DNA from: Nereocystis luetkeana
Taxonomy: Eukaryota > Sar > Phaeophyceae > Laminariales > Laminariaceae
Assembly: GCA_031213475.1 (NCBI GenBank)
Contig: JARUPZ010000009.1
Location: 4,745,601 to 4,809,600, forward strand
Length of the DNA: 64,000 bases
Direction of reading: 5' to 3'
Below the pieces are notes generated by a model. That model saw only the letters and a list, made by a program, of their open reading frames with translations, made no database searches and had not been told where the DNA came from. A program made the position numbers and the translations under genes. Below are positions 34,462-45,503 of the stretch, piece after piece; position 1 is the stretch's first letter; every line of letters starts with the position of its first letter.

Positions 34462-35991
34462 GTGTGTTGTCTTGCGAAGTGCATGCTTGGTCCTAACGAT
34501 GACTCGTGTAATGAGGAACGTAGTGATTGCATAGGTGACAAGTGGATAGCGGACAGTGGTGCATCCTTTCAAATGACCCATTCAGCTGACCTTTTGAGCG
34601 ATGTAAGACTGTGCGAGGACAAGGTTATAATCAGTGACAACCATCTGATTGACGTGGTAGGGTACGGAACGCTGACTGTTGTATCCCTAGGAAATCTGAC
34701 TGTCAAGCTGTTGGATGTGGCCTACGTGCCGGAAATCGTATTTAACTTGTTTTCGCTGATGGTTGAGAACAAGCAGGGAGTAACATTTGCGACCGAGGAG
34801 AAAGAGTTATGCATTTCACTTTTCAATGGGAGGTTGAGGTTTGAAGGTGATGGATCCAGTTACTCCGGATTCGCTTACAGTATAGAGCCAGACGACGGCT
34901 ATGTGTCGTTCACCCTTGAAACCCCCAACCCTCCCGAGACTTGTGTTGAATATGGTTGCGATTTTCCCCTTGCTTTTCCGGTGCTAGCACCCGGTAGTAC
35001 CGCGTCTACTAAGACTAGTGTAGACATCAACATTCTTCACTGCGTGCAAGGTCACTCGAATAAACTACTCTTGCGAGAGACAGCGAAATCACTCGGTCTA
35101 GAACTGATAGGAAAACGTAAGCCCTGTACGGGATGCTCTATGGCGAAAGGCTACCGCAAGCCTATCCCTAACAGCACTAAATCACGCGCGACAGAGAATT
35201 TGGGGAGAGTTTTTGTTGACCTCAGCGGACCTAAGAGAACGCCTTCCCTGACGGGTATGTCTTGCTTGTGAAGGATGACTACTCTCGCCACGCGTGGGTG
35301 TATTTTCTGAAGCATAAATCGGATTCAGGAGACGCATTTAGGAAGTGTTCGGCTGACGCGCGCGCCGACGGAGTACCCTCGAAAGTTGAGATAGTAAGGT
35401 CTGATAACGGGGGGGAGGGTTTCGGTGGTGAGTATGGAGAGGTGTGCATACAGTATTGCATCAAGCAGGAACTCACCAAATGCCAATAGCCCTAAGCAGA
35501 ACGGTAAGCAGAACGGTGTAGTAGAGAGAGCCCTAGGTATCATCCAGAACGCGGGACTCGCCGCTTGCATCCAAGCGCCCATCATATTTCCTCACATCCA
35601 ACTGCCGCCGACTAAATCCCTGTGGGCGGAAGCCGTGCACTGTGCTTGTGACGCCCTAAACCACACCATGACCACTGCAAACCCCGGGAACCGTTCGCCG
35701 CCCGAAATGTGGTACGGAACTGCCGCACCTGCTTCCCCGCACCCGTTCATTCGCCCAGCATTCTGTCGCTGGAAACGCCCGTCGACGTCGCACCCCCGGG
35801 CCGAAAGCTGCTTTTACCTCGGGCAGGGCATCAACCACCCAAGTGACTCTTTGCGGATGCTCACGCGGGCGAACAAGGTGGTGAAAACAAGGGACGTGAC
35901 CTGGGAGGCAACGCTTAGTACAGGCGCCGTCACCCCCGCTGCCGGGGATGCCGGAGCATGGAGGGACCGTGGACCTAGAAGAAGCGCCTGA
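34462..35991 (+). pseudogene. Copia-2 protease and integrase
   Basis: The first frame (to 35271) has the aspartic protease site WIADSGASFQMTHS near 34546 and the zinc-binding pre-integrase module (HCVQGH near 35037, CTGC near 35126). The frame changes near 35265; the integrase core continues as KDDYSRHAWVYFLKH and VRSDNGGE (second catalytic Asp). It changes again near 35480 to PKQNGKQNGVVERALG, with the catalytic Glu. The rest to about 35990 is the integrase C-terminal region. A poorly conserved hinge follows to 36600. Confidence 0.85.
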
Positions 35992-36967
35992 GCCGGGAGG
36001 GACGGATGACTATGAATCCGTCCTGACGACTCCACTGCCGTTGTTGGGGAGGGGAATTCCTCACCAACTCCGTGCGGTGCCTCCGATGACGCAAGCTGGC
36101 GGCGATTTGCAAGCCGAAAGTGAGGAGCTGAACGATTCATCAACGGTGAGCAGCGAACCGCCCGAAAGCGACACTTCATCTCGAGATGACGACGATGCGT
36201 CCTCCTCTGACGATGGAGCTCCGACCCCGACTGCTACAAGGACTGCTGCGCGCCAACTTGGAGCGCACATGTCAGGACCGGGCGATGGTGGAGAGATTCG
36301 GGAGGGAAAACCGAGAGCGCAGACGAGAGCGCTCAACCGGGAAGCGGCGACGGGTCTGATCAGTACAATCGGACCCTGTGAGGGAGGCCGCATATTCCAT
36401 GCGCTACTGGCGGCGCAAGACACAGGCAATGAACCTACTCGGTTGCCGGATTGACTCGTCAAGGAGGCGGAACCGGAACCGACGTCTTACTTCGCGGCGC
36501 GTTCATCAATCCACTCTGGCGTTTGGGTGGAGGCTATGCAAGCGGAATTTGATGGACTAGAGGCCGCAGACACCTTCACTGAGATTTCCGAAGTTCCGGC
36601 GGGTAGCAATATTATTGTGGATCAAAGTGGCTCTTGAAGTGGAAGGGCGACGAGCGTGGCATGATCGATATAGCTAAGGCGAGATTGGTAGCTAAGGGCT
36701 ATAGTCAGGTAGAGGGAGTTGACTACTTTGATACGTTTGCCCCTACTGCATCAACCACGTCTAACCGCATCGTTGCCGCAATGGCATGCAAACTTGACTG
36801 GGACTTGAGGCACTTGGACGTTGACCAGGCCTTTTTTCAGTCAGAGTTGGATACCGAAAATTTCTTGAAATTTCCCCCTGGGTGTGGGCGGTTATCGGGT
36901 AAGGTAGTCCGACTCAACAAAGCTCTTTATGAGCTGAAGCAGAGTGGTCGCTCGTGGTATAAGCTAC

Positions 36968-38379
36968 CAAGGTTGTGTTCGGTAAGGTACCGGTATGCTC
37001 GGTACCGGTACGGACATCGTACCGAACGTACCGAACTTCTCGGTACCGGTATGGACGACGTACCGAACATACCGAACTTCTCGGTACCGGTATGGAGATC
37101 TTACCGAACATACCGAACATCTCGGTACCGGTACGGATTGTTATACCGGCACCACCGGTACCGGTACGAACTGCGTACCGAACGTACCGAACTTCCCGGT
37201 ACCGGTATGGACCTTGTACCGAACGTACCGAAGTCCTCGGTACCGGTATGGAGATCATACCGAAGGTACCGAACTTCTCGGTATGGTATGGAAGCCCGTA
37301 CCGGTACCGGTACCGGTGATACCGGCAATACCGGTGGTGTGTGTGTGCGGAGCGTCTCTCATATTGCCCGCCCAAAATGTCAATTCCAAAATTCATGACG
37401 CAGGGTACCGTGTGTTTCTTCGAACGGCACGGTGCGCTCGCCAAGCAGTAGTACCGGCAGGCCTTGCTTTTCGAATCTATCGGCTCAACGTACACACCGA
37501 GCGAGTACAAGAAAGAGGCCTCACGCGTCCCTTCCCTCCGATACCCCTCCGGCACCACAAACTCATCGATAGCTTTGAGTGTCTCCGCCGGCACTTCTCT
37601 CTCTGTGTTCGTTGCGCTGTCGTAGATGGGAGCAGGCCGTATCACTGGCACGCCCGTGCCTCCTCCACCATCCACGACAACAACTCCTGCCTCCGAAGGT
37701 GCTGGCGCCGGCACTGGCGATGATGAGATTTGGTCGCCAGCGGCGGGTGCCTCGTTGTTGCCCCCCCCGCCAGCAGCGGGGGCATCGTGGTTGGCGGGGG
37801 TTGATGCGGCGCTCATGAGGCGGCTGGCACGCGCCAGTGTACCGAGCGAAGAGGGTAGTGTACCGAGCGAAGAGGCTACGGCTGTGCTGCTGGTGCTGTG
37901 AGTGTGTGGCGGTATCGGGTAAATACCATGCCTAACTTCCCGATCATCCCGGTACCGGTATTCTCGGTACTGGTATACGCTCGGTACCGGTATGAACATC
38001 GTACCAAACTACCGGTATGCTCGGTACCGGTACGGACGACGTACCGAACGTACCGAACTTCCCGGTACCGGTATGGACCTCGTACCGAACGTACCGAACT
38101 TCTCGGTACCGGTATGGAGATCATACCGAACATACCGAACATACCGAACATCTAGTTACGGGTACGGATTGTTGTACCGGCACCACCGCTACCGGTACGA
38201 ACTGCGTACCGAACGTACCGAACTTCCCGGTACCGGTATGGACCTCGTACCGAACGTACCGAAGTCCTCGGTACCGGTATGGAGATCATACTGAAGGTAC
38301 CGAACTTCTCGGTACCGGTATACCGGAGGTATATTACCGCTGGTACGCCTCGGTATGTACCTTACCGAACACAACCTTG
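36968..38379. mobile_element. hAT element inside Copia-2 RT (hAT-1)
   Basis: Perfect 8-bp duplication TAAGCTAC flanks the element (36960-36967; 38380-38387). The ends CAAGGTTGTGTTCGGTAAGG and its reverse complement form long perfect inverted repeats. 8-bp duplications and CA...TG ends are typical of hAT. Removing the element and one duplication restores the RT frame. Both sub-terminal regions (about 36990-37330 and 38000-38340) are arrays of GGTACCG/TACCGAAC words, and about 300 bp of the array is duplicated in the same orientation at both sides. The centre (about 37345-37895) is open on the minus strand. No complete transposase is present, so it is non-autonomous. Confidence 0.95.
37345..37895 (-). 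pseudogene. hAT-1 internal ORF, N-terminal transposase-like remnant
   Basis: The unique centre of hAT-1 is open on the minus strand. It has an Ala/Gly/Pro-rich start, an acidic central part (TEREVPAETLKAIDEFVVPE) and a Cys/His cluster (ACRYYCLASAPCRSKKHTVPC) that could be the start of a BED-type zinc finger. The open frame extends into the sub-terminal arrays on both sides, but those parts encode tandem repeats and are not credible protein. No catalytic region is present. Assignment to a transposase is inference from position and the Cys/His cluster. Confidence 0.4.
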
Positions 38380-39516
38380 TAAGCTACCGTCGTCAACCTT
38401 GGTTGAGTGTGGTTTTGAGCAGTGCTTGGTAGACCCGTGCGTCCTTCGACTGATGGTGAATGACGAGGCTGCAGCGATGCTGGTGGTCCACGTGGATGAC
38501 ATCAAGATCGCAGCCACCAAGGAAGTCACGGATTTAGTAGTGGCGGATCTGAACAAGAGATTCCCTACCAAACATCTTGGCGAGGTTACGTGGTACATGG
38601 GTAGGGAGTACAAGAGAGATCGTGAGAAGGGACCACATTTCGCACACTCAGTTTCTTTGAAACGTTGTCGAACGCTTTGGAATCACGAAAACCAGCGCCA
38701 TCCCCGCCTCCCCCTCGTTGGACCTCAGGCACGTCAGTGGTGAGGACCCTGCGGTGGGCGCGAGATACCGCGAAATGGTGGGGAGTCTGATGTGGATTGC
38801 GAATCAGACGAGGCCGGACATCGCCAACGCAGTACGAGCGGTTGCGTGGTTCTCACATGACCCTAAGGAGGTACATGTTAAGGCGGCTAGGAAGATAATC
38901 GAGTACCTGAGCGCAACGGCTCACTTGGGTCTGACGTTCAGGAAGGACAGTAAACTAGAGGAAGTGCAGTTGGAATATGACTTGAACAAGTACGTGGACG
39001 CGGACTACGCTCACAAGGCCGACGATGGGCGATAGGTTTCTGGCGTGGCTGTCTGTTGCGGCGGTACACTTGTGTCGTGGTTTTCTAGGACGCAGAAGTG
39101 CGTCATCCTGTCAACTACCGAGGCGGAGTACGTAGCCATGGCCGATGGGGTTAAGGAAGCCCTTTACGTGAGAGGAGTGTTGGTTTTTCTGATGCCCAGT
39201 CTGGGGTCGCCGAGTATTGGAGTGTTTGAAGACAACAAAGGGCAATACACTTGGCCAAAAACCCAATAAGCTAATCCAACAGCAAGCACATCGATGTACG
39301 GTACCATTTTCTGCGCGAGTTGGTGGGGACGGGTGACTTGTCGGATAAGTAATTCAAGACTGACGACCAGCATGCGGACATTCTCACGAAGGCTATTGGC
39401 AAAGAGAGTTTTGATAAACACCGCGATTTTCTGTTAGGGGGTCAGTAATTTGTTGTTTGTGGATGGTGTTCGTTTGTGCTATCGAGGCTTGTTAGTTGAT
39501 CCAGCGCCAGGGAAGG

Positions 39517-39886
39517 TGTTCGATATGGCTTGTCTCCACAAACAGCCTAGCAATAAGTTACGGTTACATACGTTGTGTCACGGAGGTAGAGTTACAGGGA
39601 TCGTCTCGGGGTATCACTCACGAGCAGTCCCACCGGTATGTACGAGTAGGCACTATGCGAGGAGGTTGAGGTATTCGACTACGAGCGGTTGTTACTGGGC
39701 TGTGGGGAATAGACCCACATGACCCACTCCACCTTTCCCCCTGCATTCGTCTACCCCTTTCCGGGCCGACATAATAAAGACATCTTGAACTATCTTCTAC
39801 ACACTGCGTGTTGCAGTGCCTCGCTCACAGCCTAGTGTGGCTGTTGGGAGCTTATCCATCCATCGCATATGAGCGCTAATTGAACA
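39517..39886 (+). repeat. 3' LTR of Copia-2
   Basis: 370 bp, TGTTCGATATGG to TAATTGAACA. It is preceded by a purine-rich tract at about 39507-39516 and followed by CACAG of the target duplication. Confidence 0.95.
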
Positions 39887-40200
39887 CACAGACATCAGGC
39901 GTGTTTCTCTCTGTGTTCACGTCTACCGTGCGTTTCGTACGGTTCAGGCAATACTCCAGATAGCAGCCGCTGTAGTCAGTAGCCACGCGAGTTGGATAGT
40001 GGTGGGAACCGGGGGACCTCTTTGTTGTATAGTTGAGAGGATATACGCGCGTCCATGTTAATAATAATTCAGTTTGCACGTCGATGGCATCTTGTGTGGG
40101 CCTTCTTCGTCTCTTGATTTTTTTCAGGCAGCCGAATATCGATATTATATGGGTTTTCGGATCTTCCAAGGGCTCCAGCACCTTTGTGAGACCACAGACT

Positions 40201-41972
40201 ATGCCCTAGCGATTAACGGACGCCGCAATCGGGTTAAGGCATGCGCTGTAAAGTGCGCCGCAGGTCAATAAAATCGGGTAACGCACGCTGTAAGGCATTT
40301 GCCTTTAGCGCCTTTTCATGCCTTAAATGCCTGGCTAAGGCAACTGCGTTAACAAATGCGTTAGACGTGCCTTACTGCCTTTTTTCACTCTAGCGCGCGT
40401 TTGATACTTAGAGAAGTGGGCATATAGGTGAGGTACGGTATACGCATCACATACGACAAGAGTCGGGCACGATAGGACTGCAACAAGATCAACAGTAGGA
40501 GATAATGTGCTTGTCTGAGTAGCAGTAGTGAATTATTGGCAACATTGTAGTACCAGAAACACCACAATCAACGTCACAGCTTGCATTTTCGTCTATACTC
40601 CAGAGCAGCTCAAAATACTTCAACTACAGTGCGGATGCGTTCATGCGTGCGTACACCGGCGGAAAGGGATACGTACAACAGCAGGACAGCAACAGCGGAC
40701 CGTATGCGTTCATCTTACCGTGGTGTTGTGGTCGAGGGTAAGGTATCCGTCCGTAGTGTATTATTCGTAGTATAAACTGTTCTATCACTTCTCCCAACTC
40801 CAGCATGACCAAGTTCGGTCGCACTTGTTTGATACATGTTTTTAGCAATGACTCGGTTTCCCATGGCATTATGCTCACGGGCGAACGCCAAGCCCAAACT
40901 CCGGACACAGAGGAAGAAGATGAAGCAAAAGAGACAGACAAATCGAAACGTTTACTGGGACGAACTGTCTTCAGCGTCAGCAGACAACATACAGACTCCC
41001 TTCTCCCGACGCCCCCCCCCCACTAGTGGCAACCTACTACGCGATGTGTTCGGGTTCGGGAGTTTCCTTTCTGGTGTCGCGCCGAATTCCTCGGTTGTAG
41101 CGCAGCATAACCGTCAGCTCGGACAGATCGTTCAAGAAAGTTGTCTGCTGCGCGCCAATCACGTTGTTCACCACCGGAAACACGCGTTCCATCATCGCCG
41201 ATGATGGCTGGAAAAGCCACAGCTTGAGGACAAGATCGAACCACAGTGGAAGTTCCTCTATGTAGCTTAGCCAGAAGCCCCTGTTGGGGATAGAGTAGCT
41301 GGGCAGGCGCTTGGTGTTTGGAAAGTACTGGTAGGTGATAAACTCCAGGGTTGGCCTGACAAAAAACGTCGAGAGCCTGGGGGCTGAACTTCCCGACTGC
41401 CCAGCTTTTCGTAACGCCCCTCTTCTAACAGCAAGCGAAGCTGCAGGGGGTGCTGACGGCAACGCGGATGCAGGCATCAGCCCGTCGGATGAGCCGGTGC
41501 CACCGGAGGTACCGGATGAGCCTCTGCCACGAGGGCTACCAGCAGAAGAAGAGGATCCATTCATTCCAGTTGCAGCTGTGCCAGCACAGCCGTCTTGTGT
41601 TTATCGATCACCTCACGTGGTGGCGGCGCCGCACAAGCTGGGTCATCTTCTTGAGTAGACATGGTACCCAGCGCGGGAACGGTACCGTGGTGTCCCCGAC
41701 CAACCCCAAACTCTGAAGATGGCTGACCGCTGACCTGGAGCGTTGAGCAGAGCGACCTATGCTATGTGACCCCAAACCCCGTTTTCAGGGACTTCGTATA
41801 TAACGGCGTTATTTTAGAGGACAAAACGTGCCTTATTTCTCTTTTTCGGGCAGAAGTATGTTGCCTCATGGGAGTAAGGCACGTAAGACCCGAAACAGCG
41901 TCTAAGGCAGGGCTCTGCGGACAAAGGGCTCGAAGGCATTCTTTAAGGTATGACCTATTCGCTAGGGCGTGG
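40201..41972 (-). mobile_element. hAT element with transposase remnant (hAT-2)
   Basis: Interrupts Y of R1 copy C. Flanks CACAGACT (40193-40200) and CACGGACT (41973-41980) are an 8-bp duplication with one mismatch; R1 copies elsewhere have one CACGGACT here. The ends share the inverted word GCCCTAGCGA, offset by two bases between the ends (left ATGCCCTAGCGATTA; right in reverse CCACGCCCTAGCGAA). Sub-terminal regions are rich in AAGGC/GCCTT words (40230-40380; 41830-41950), the usual sites for hAT transposase binding. It codes on the minus strand for a C-terminal hAT domain. At 1.77 kb it is too short for a full transposase, so it is a deletion derivative. Confidence 0.9.
41037..41564 (-). CDS. 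hAT transposase C-terminal (dimerisation) fragment
   Basis: 175 codons from an ATG. Residues 1-65 are Ser/Gly/Ala/Pro-rich. The rest carries the hAT dimerisation signature: FWLSYIEELPLWFDLVLKLW, then FQPSSAMMERVFPVVNNVIG, matching the family pattern of a short hydrophobic helix, S-S-A-x-x-E-R-x-F and a following helix, ending near LTVMLRYNRG. A separate short minus frame beginning at an ATG near 41661 (MSTQEDDPACAAPPP) stops just before this one and may be the natural N-terminus in another frame. The RNase H-like catalytic core is absent, so the fragment cannot transpose. It might persist as a binding or regulatory derivative, but that is speculation. Confidence 0.8.
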   Translation of the reverse strand: MNGSSSSAGSPRGRGSSGTSGGTGSSDGLMPASALPSAPPAASLAVRRGALRKAGQSGSSAPRLSTFFVRPTLEFITYQYFPNTKRLPSYSIPNRGFWLSYIEELPLWFDLVLKLWLFQPSSAMMERVFPVVNNVIGAQQTTFLNDLSELTVMLRYNRGIRRDTRKETPEPEHIA

Positions 41973-42018
41973 CACGGACTCCTTCGTCGGAGAGTTATGT
42001 GAGAACAACAACAACCCT

Positions 42019-42849
42019 AACAAAAACGAAACAATTCCGATCTTGGGGCACATAAGATAGGCCCAATCTTCTAAGGCGTGTCTTTAAATACGTCTTCATC
42101 TTAATCATTTTTTCAGAGAGAGGTCCGTCTTGAAGGCTATATCGACTCTTGGCACGTCTTAGCTTTGTCTTGGCACGTTTAGATTTGTCTAAGCACGTCA
42201 TAGATTCGTCGTAGAATGCACCAGGCGCCAGTCGAGGGGTCTTAGAGGGTCGACACGACCACAGCGATCTGTGGAAATTGATGAAAACAAAGCGAGGACG
42301 GCAGATGAATCGACTCATCCAAGTGTCTTCTTTTGAACCTTCTTCTATGGGCCCCCCATGCGTTTTGACCTGTCTCAACGGGGGACATCGAACCCGCGTC
42401 TCCGTAATTTCGCAGATGGCAGTATTGTTTCTAAAGAGATGAAAAGCAAGACTTGGTCTCGATCCTCTCTCCTCATTTTGCAGTTGCCAGTTAGATTTGG
42501 TAAAGGTCCACTCCAATATATTTCGACATACCTCCTTAGGATTACTGCTACCTTTGTTGTGTTTCAAGTAATGTTGGTGGTTAACGTCGCAATATATATT
42601 GCAAAAACAAAGTGCAGACTTTAGGGCGAATACTCTACTGCTTGCTGTTCGTTATTTCTGTATGTTTTGCTATAGCTATTATTGCTATACCGTGCTACAT
42701 CAGAGTATGCAAGGTAACGTAATGCGTTTCCGCCTCCTCCTCCTCCTCCTCGTATTCCTCCTGCTCCGCCCTCTTCTAGATTATAGGGGAGTGACGCCTG
42801 CATGACCGCCAAAGCCAACTCGAGTTTCACTCTTGGAGGGGCAGCGAGG
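42019..42849. other. No gene; GGCACGTCTTAG-type repeats
   Basis: Near 42130-42215 the words GGCACGTCTTAGCTTTGTC, GGCACGTTTAGATTTGTC and AGCACGTCATAGATTCGTC follow one another. They are related to the repeats around SINE S4 (26930-26978; 27315-27358). A minus frame of 190 codons (42567-41995) has no motif and runs into R1. A CTC triplet tract lies near 42730-42760. Confidence 0.5.
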
Positions 42850-43690
42850 GTTGTCTCTGCCGCTTGCCGACTCCGACTCGACATGACTGCAGACAATCTC
42901 TCCGATCACGACGCTTCGCTCGTCATGGCGGGCGACTCCCGGAAGGCTAACCTGGCGCTTGCAGTGCCGCCCATGCTCGGTCGGAGTAGGCCAGAGAACG
43001 GTGGCGGGGCACATGTCGTGCGCCTGTCGCAGGCTAATGACCAGAGCCATTGTGTGCTCCCGGCGTTGCTGAGAGCCTTCCAGGAGTCGCCCGCCATGAC
43101 GAGCCAAGCGTCGTGAACGGAGAGGTCGTCTGTGGGTATGTCGAGTCGTAGTCGGCGGGCGGCAGAGACAACCCTTGTGCCGCCTCGATAGGGGAAGCAC
43201 AGGTTGGGTTCGACGGCTATGCAGGCGATACTCCCATGGAAGAAATCCAGACCCCCGGTACGCTTGAGCCGGGCGTCGACCGCGATCACGCTAGGAGGGA
43301 GCGGGTCGGAGGAGCCAAGTCTGGGGCATGGAGTGGCTGTCGTCAAAGTTTCGGCGAGGGGAAGGCGCTTCCCTGACGTTTTTGCCTCGGCAACATGACG
43401 GGGCTTCGTGCTTCTGTCCACCCGGGCAGCCCGCAGAGGTTTCCTGGCGCGGGAAATGGAGTCCGGCGCGTGGGAAGCGGTGTCGTGCCGTCTTCAGAGG
43501 CCACGCCGGCAGCCTTCGATGCGCTGTCGGCGGTCTCCGAGGCTTTGGTAGCGTCGGTGGCGGTGCGAGCGGCCGCTGATCCCTCTTGCTCGGCCGGCGT
43601 GAGCGCCTGCGCCCGGCGGTGGGCGGTTGCCTCCGAGGCATCCCCGAGAGTATCGGCGACAGTCAACGTCAGTTCTGCAGACAACGCCAC
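42850..43690. other. Inverted duplication of a coding-like exon
   Basis: About 95 bp at 42850-42945 (plus) recurs in inverted orientation at 43075-43185. Both copies are open and give closely similar peptides: VVSAACRLRLDMTADNLSDHD on plus, VVSAARRLRLDIPTDDLSVHD on minus, each followed by a LVMAGDS word. The minus copy lies in a frame of 172 codons (43421-42906; GTG start, so probably a continuation from upstream coding in another frame at 43690-43343, 115 residues, Ala/Thr-rich). Conservation of the peptide between arms suggests real exon sequence. I do not recognise the family. Confidence 0.4.
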
Positions 43691-44569
43691 TTGTTAAGAT
43701 CACGGATAGCGGGACACTTTGTATCCCTGGACAGGTCGGTACTCGTTGGTACTCAAGTTGCTGTTCGCTTAGAGATAGTAGAATAGTTTTATTCCATTCG
43801 TGTACGACGGGGACTGAGACCATGCTCGTGCCTCTCTGGGAAACCTCTGGTTATCCACCTAAGATACGCGTTTCATGTACTACATATACGACCCAAGTGC
43901 CAGACCCCAGGTGATTACCGGGCTTTCAACCTCATATCATACAAAGCAGTACCATAACATAGGACAACAGCTGCTGTCTTTCTGTGTTCCGTGGGCAGGG
44001 CAGTTACTATTGTTTTATAGTACTATTATAGTGGTTTGTGCAAAATCCGTGCGTATGCTTACACCGCGGATGCATCAGTGCCACCGGTAGCAACGCGTTC
44101 TTTAAACTACATAGTTTAGGACAACTACTGCAGTTCACTCTTTTGGTTTTCCGTCTGCGGCTTCGTTGGTTGCTTTTAATAGTACTATTTATACGTGAAG
44201 AGTAATACTTGCGTGTGTTGGTATCCACGGCTGCTGCCGGTATGATATTCGTACTCACTCGTAAAAAACAAACCACACAATAAAACCAGGTACTCGGTGC
44301 CTTTTGTTCGCAATGCGATTTCGTAGCTTTCACTTCAAACATGGGTACGTACGAATAAATATGTACAAATGTACAAACAAGTAGCTACACATAATTCAAA
44401 TATAATAACATGCACTAAATGGTACCAGGTACTGCTGTACCGTGACGTCAAATGCCATCAAACAAGGAGCTACCTGGTACGTACTACGAGTAGGTAATAA
44501 TGTAATGATAATGTTCGTCCATCATTACACGAAATAATCGCACTTATCAGGTATCGGTAGCCTGATACA
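43691..44569. other. No supportable gene
   Basis: Short frames only. Exact TACCWGGTA motifs lie at 44423 and 44471. TAGTACTATT-type palindromes lie near 44020 and 44180. Confidence 0.5.
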
Positions 44570-45250
44570 AGTACTCCGTTCCCCTCGCTGCCTATGCAAG
44601 GAATGCTGCGAGGCATGCCCTATCAGGCTTATAGCGAGTGGGGTAGGTCTTTCTGGCGGGTGTAAGGCCGGACTCACCCTCAAGGAGTGATACCTTCTTG
44701 CTGCTGCCTGTGGCCGCGAGGGTCAGGCGGCAATAGAGTTAGGTCGTACGTGGTGCGTCAGGCACGGAGACCTACGATTCGCGCGTCTTTTTTAGGCAGC
44801 TGCGGCAGAGCAGCGATGCTCAATCGGGGTGTCCGTACGCGGAGGCAGGCGCTACCACAGGCCACACTACGGCACAGTCAATTGCGCCGGTAGGAGGCTG
44901 GATTCGAAGACGAGGGAGGAGGGAGACTGAGCGTCGACGTCGGGGAAGAGACGGATTGACCTCCCCCTGCGCGAGATTTTGTTTTTTCAGATCAGAACCG
45001 CAAGTAAGTGCGAGGAGCATTTTGTTTTTCAGGATGACGGAGAAAGGAAATCGACTGGAAGGGAATGGCAACGCGTACACACGCAAAGGAGCGGGTGTAT
45101 TGGGCCAAGGCGATGAGGCGGCCATGAAGAGCGGCAGGAAGACGGTGCACGGAGACCCATGATCTGCGCGCACATTATTATCACGAGAGAAGCGGTCATA
45201 GTTTGTTGTTGCCTGATATTGGTTTTCACGAGGCAGAATAGTATTTATTT
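44570..45250 (-). mobile_element. Composite repeat R1, copy D (lone X module)
   Basis: Reverse-oriented X with no Y on either side. It runs from GGTATCGGTAGCCTGATAC and GCATGCCCTATCAGGCTTA to TTTTCACGAGGCAGAATAG. It closely matches X at 22749-23441. A lone X is what a solo LTR would look like if X is an LTR. An AT-rich hairpin block (45262-45340) follows directly. Confidence 0.65.
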
Positions 45251-45503
45251 ACCGGTACTTGAGTGTTTTCCCGTTTTCTTCAGTATTTTCCAGAAAATTT
45301 CGGTATTTATTTTCGGAAAATACCGAAACAAAAAAACTAAAAGACAGCAGCGACCCATATATAATTATTATGGTATTTTATCGACGAACGTATGTATCCG
45401 GTGACTTTTCTTTTTATATTCTCAAGCACAGCACTTTGTGTTACATTTTTGCCCACCCCGATCTGTTCGTAATATGTACCAGGTACGAGGTAGCGCTGGT
45501 TGT

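Larger units (their letters stand above)
36634..39440 (+). pseudogene. Copia-2 reverse transcriptase and RNase H, interrupted by hAT
   Basis: The first part (to about 36967) carries the RT start ARLVAKGYSQVEGVDYFDTF and the catalytic Asp in LDVDQAFF. After the insertion the protein resumes at 38388 and reaches HVDDIKIA, the RT active-site box (HVDD where YVDD is usual). RNase H follows in other frames: YREMVGSLMWIANQTRPDI (38770s), STTEAEYVAMADGVKEA (39110s) and the KHIDVRYHFLREL tail near 39285. Stops lie near 39034 and 39268. No function is expected. Confidence 0.9.
32764..39886 (+). mobile_element. Ty1/copia LTR retrotransposon, old copy (Copia-2)
   Basis: LTRs 32764-33135 and 39517-39886 begin TGTTC and end GAACA. 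The target duplication CACAG is perfect (32759-32763; 39887-39891). The LTRs differ at roughly 25 positions (about 93% identity by hand), so the insertion is old. The order gag, protease, integrase, RT, RNase H defines Ty1/copia. All genes are broken by stops and frameshifts, and the RT contains a 1412-bp hAT insertion; without it and one 8-bp duplication the element is about 5.7 kb. A purine-rich CCAGGGAAGG precedes the right LTR as polypurine tract. No clear primer site follows the left LTR. Confidence 0.95.
31885..42018 (-). mobile_element. Composite repeat R1, copy C, split by nested transposons
   Basis: Reverse-oriented R1. X occupies about 31885-32560. Y is cut into 32560-32763, 39887-40200 and 41973-42018. 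Joining these intervals restores the Y order seen in copies A and B, down to the GAGAACAACAAC end near 42012. The first gap is a Copia element with perfect CACAG duplication, the second a hAT element with an 8-bp duplication. The gap positions match continuous sequence in the other R1 copies, which proves both insertions. Confidence 0.85.

Noticed and set aside
36914..37999. 361-codon minus frame as a novel repeat-rich protein
   Set aside because: Most of it is the palindromic sub-terminal array of hAT-1, and it runs out of the element into Copia-2. Only the central part may be transposase-derived.
42906..43690. Large two-frame gene across the inverted duplication as a confirmed host gene
   Set aside because: It lacks ATG starts and a clear splice pattern; kept only as an exon-like candidate.
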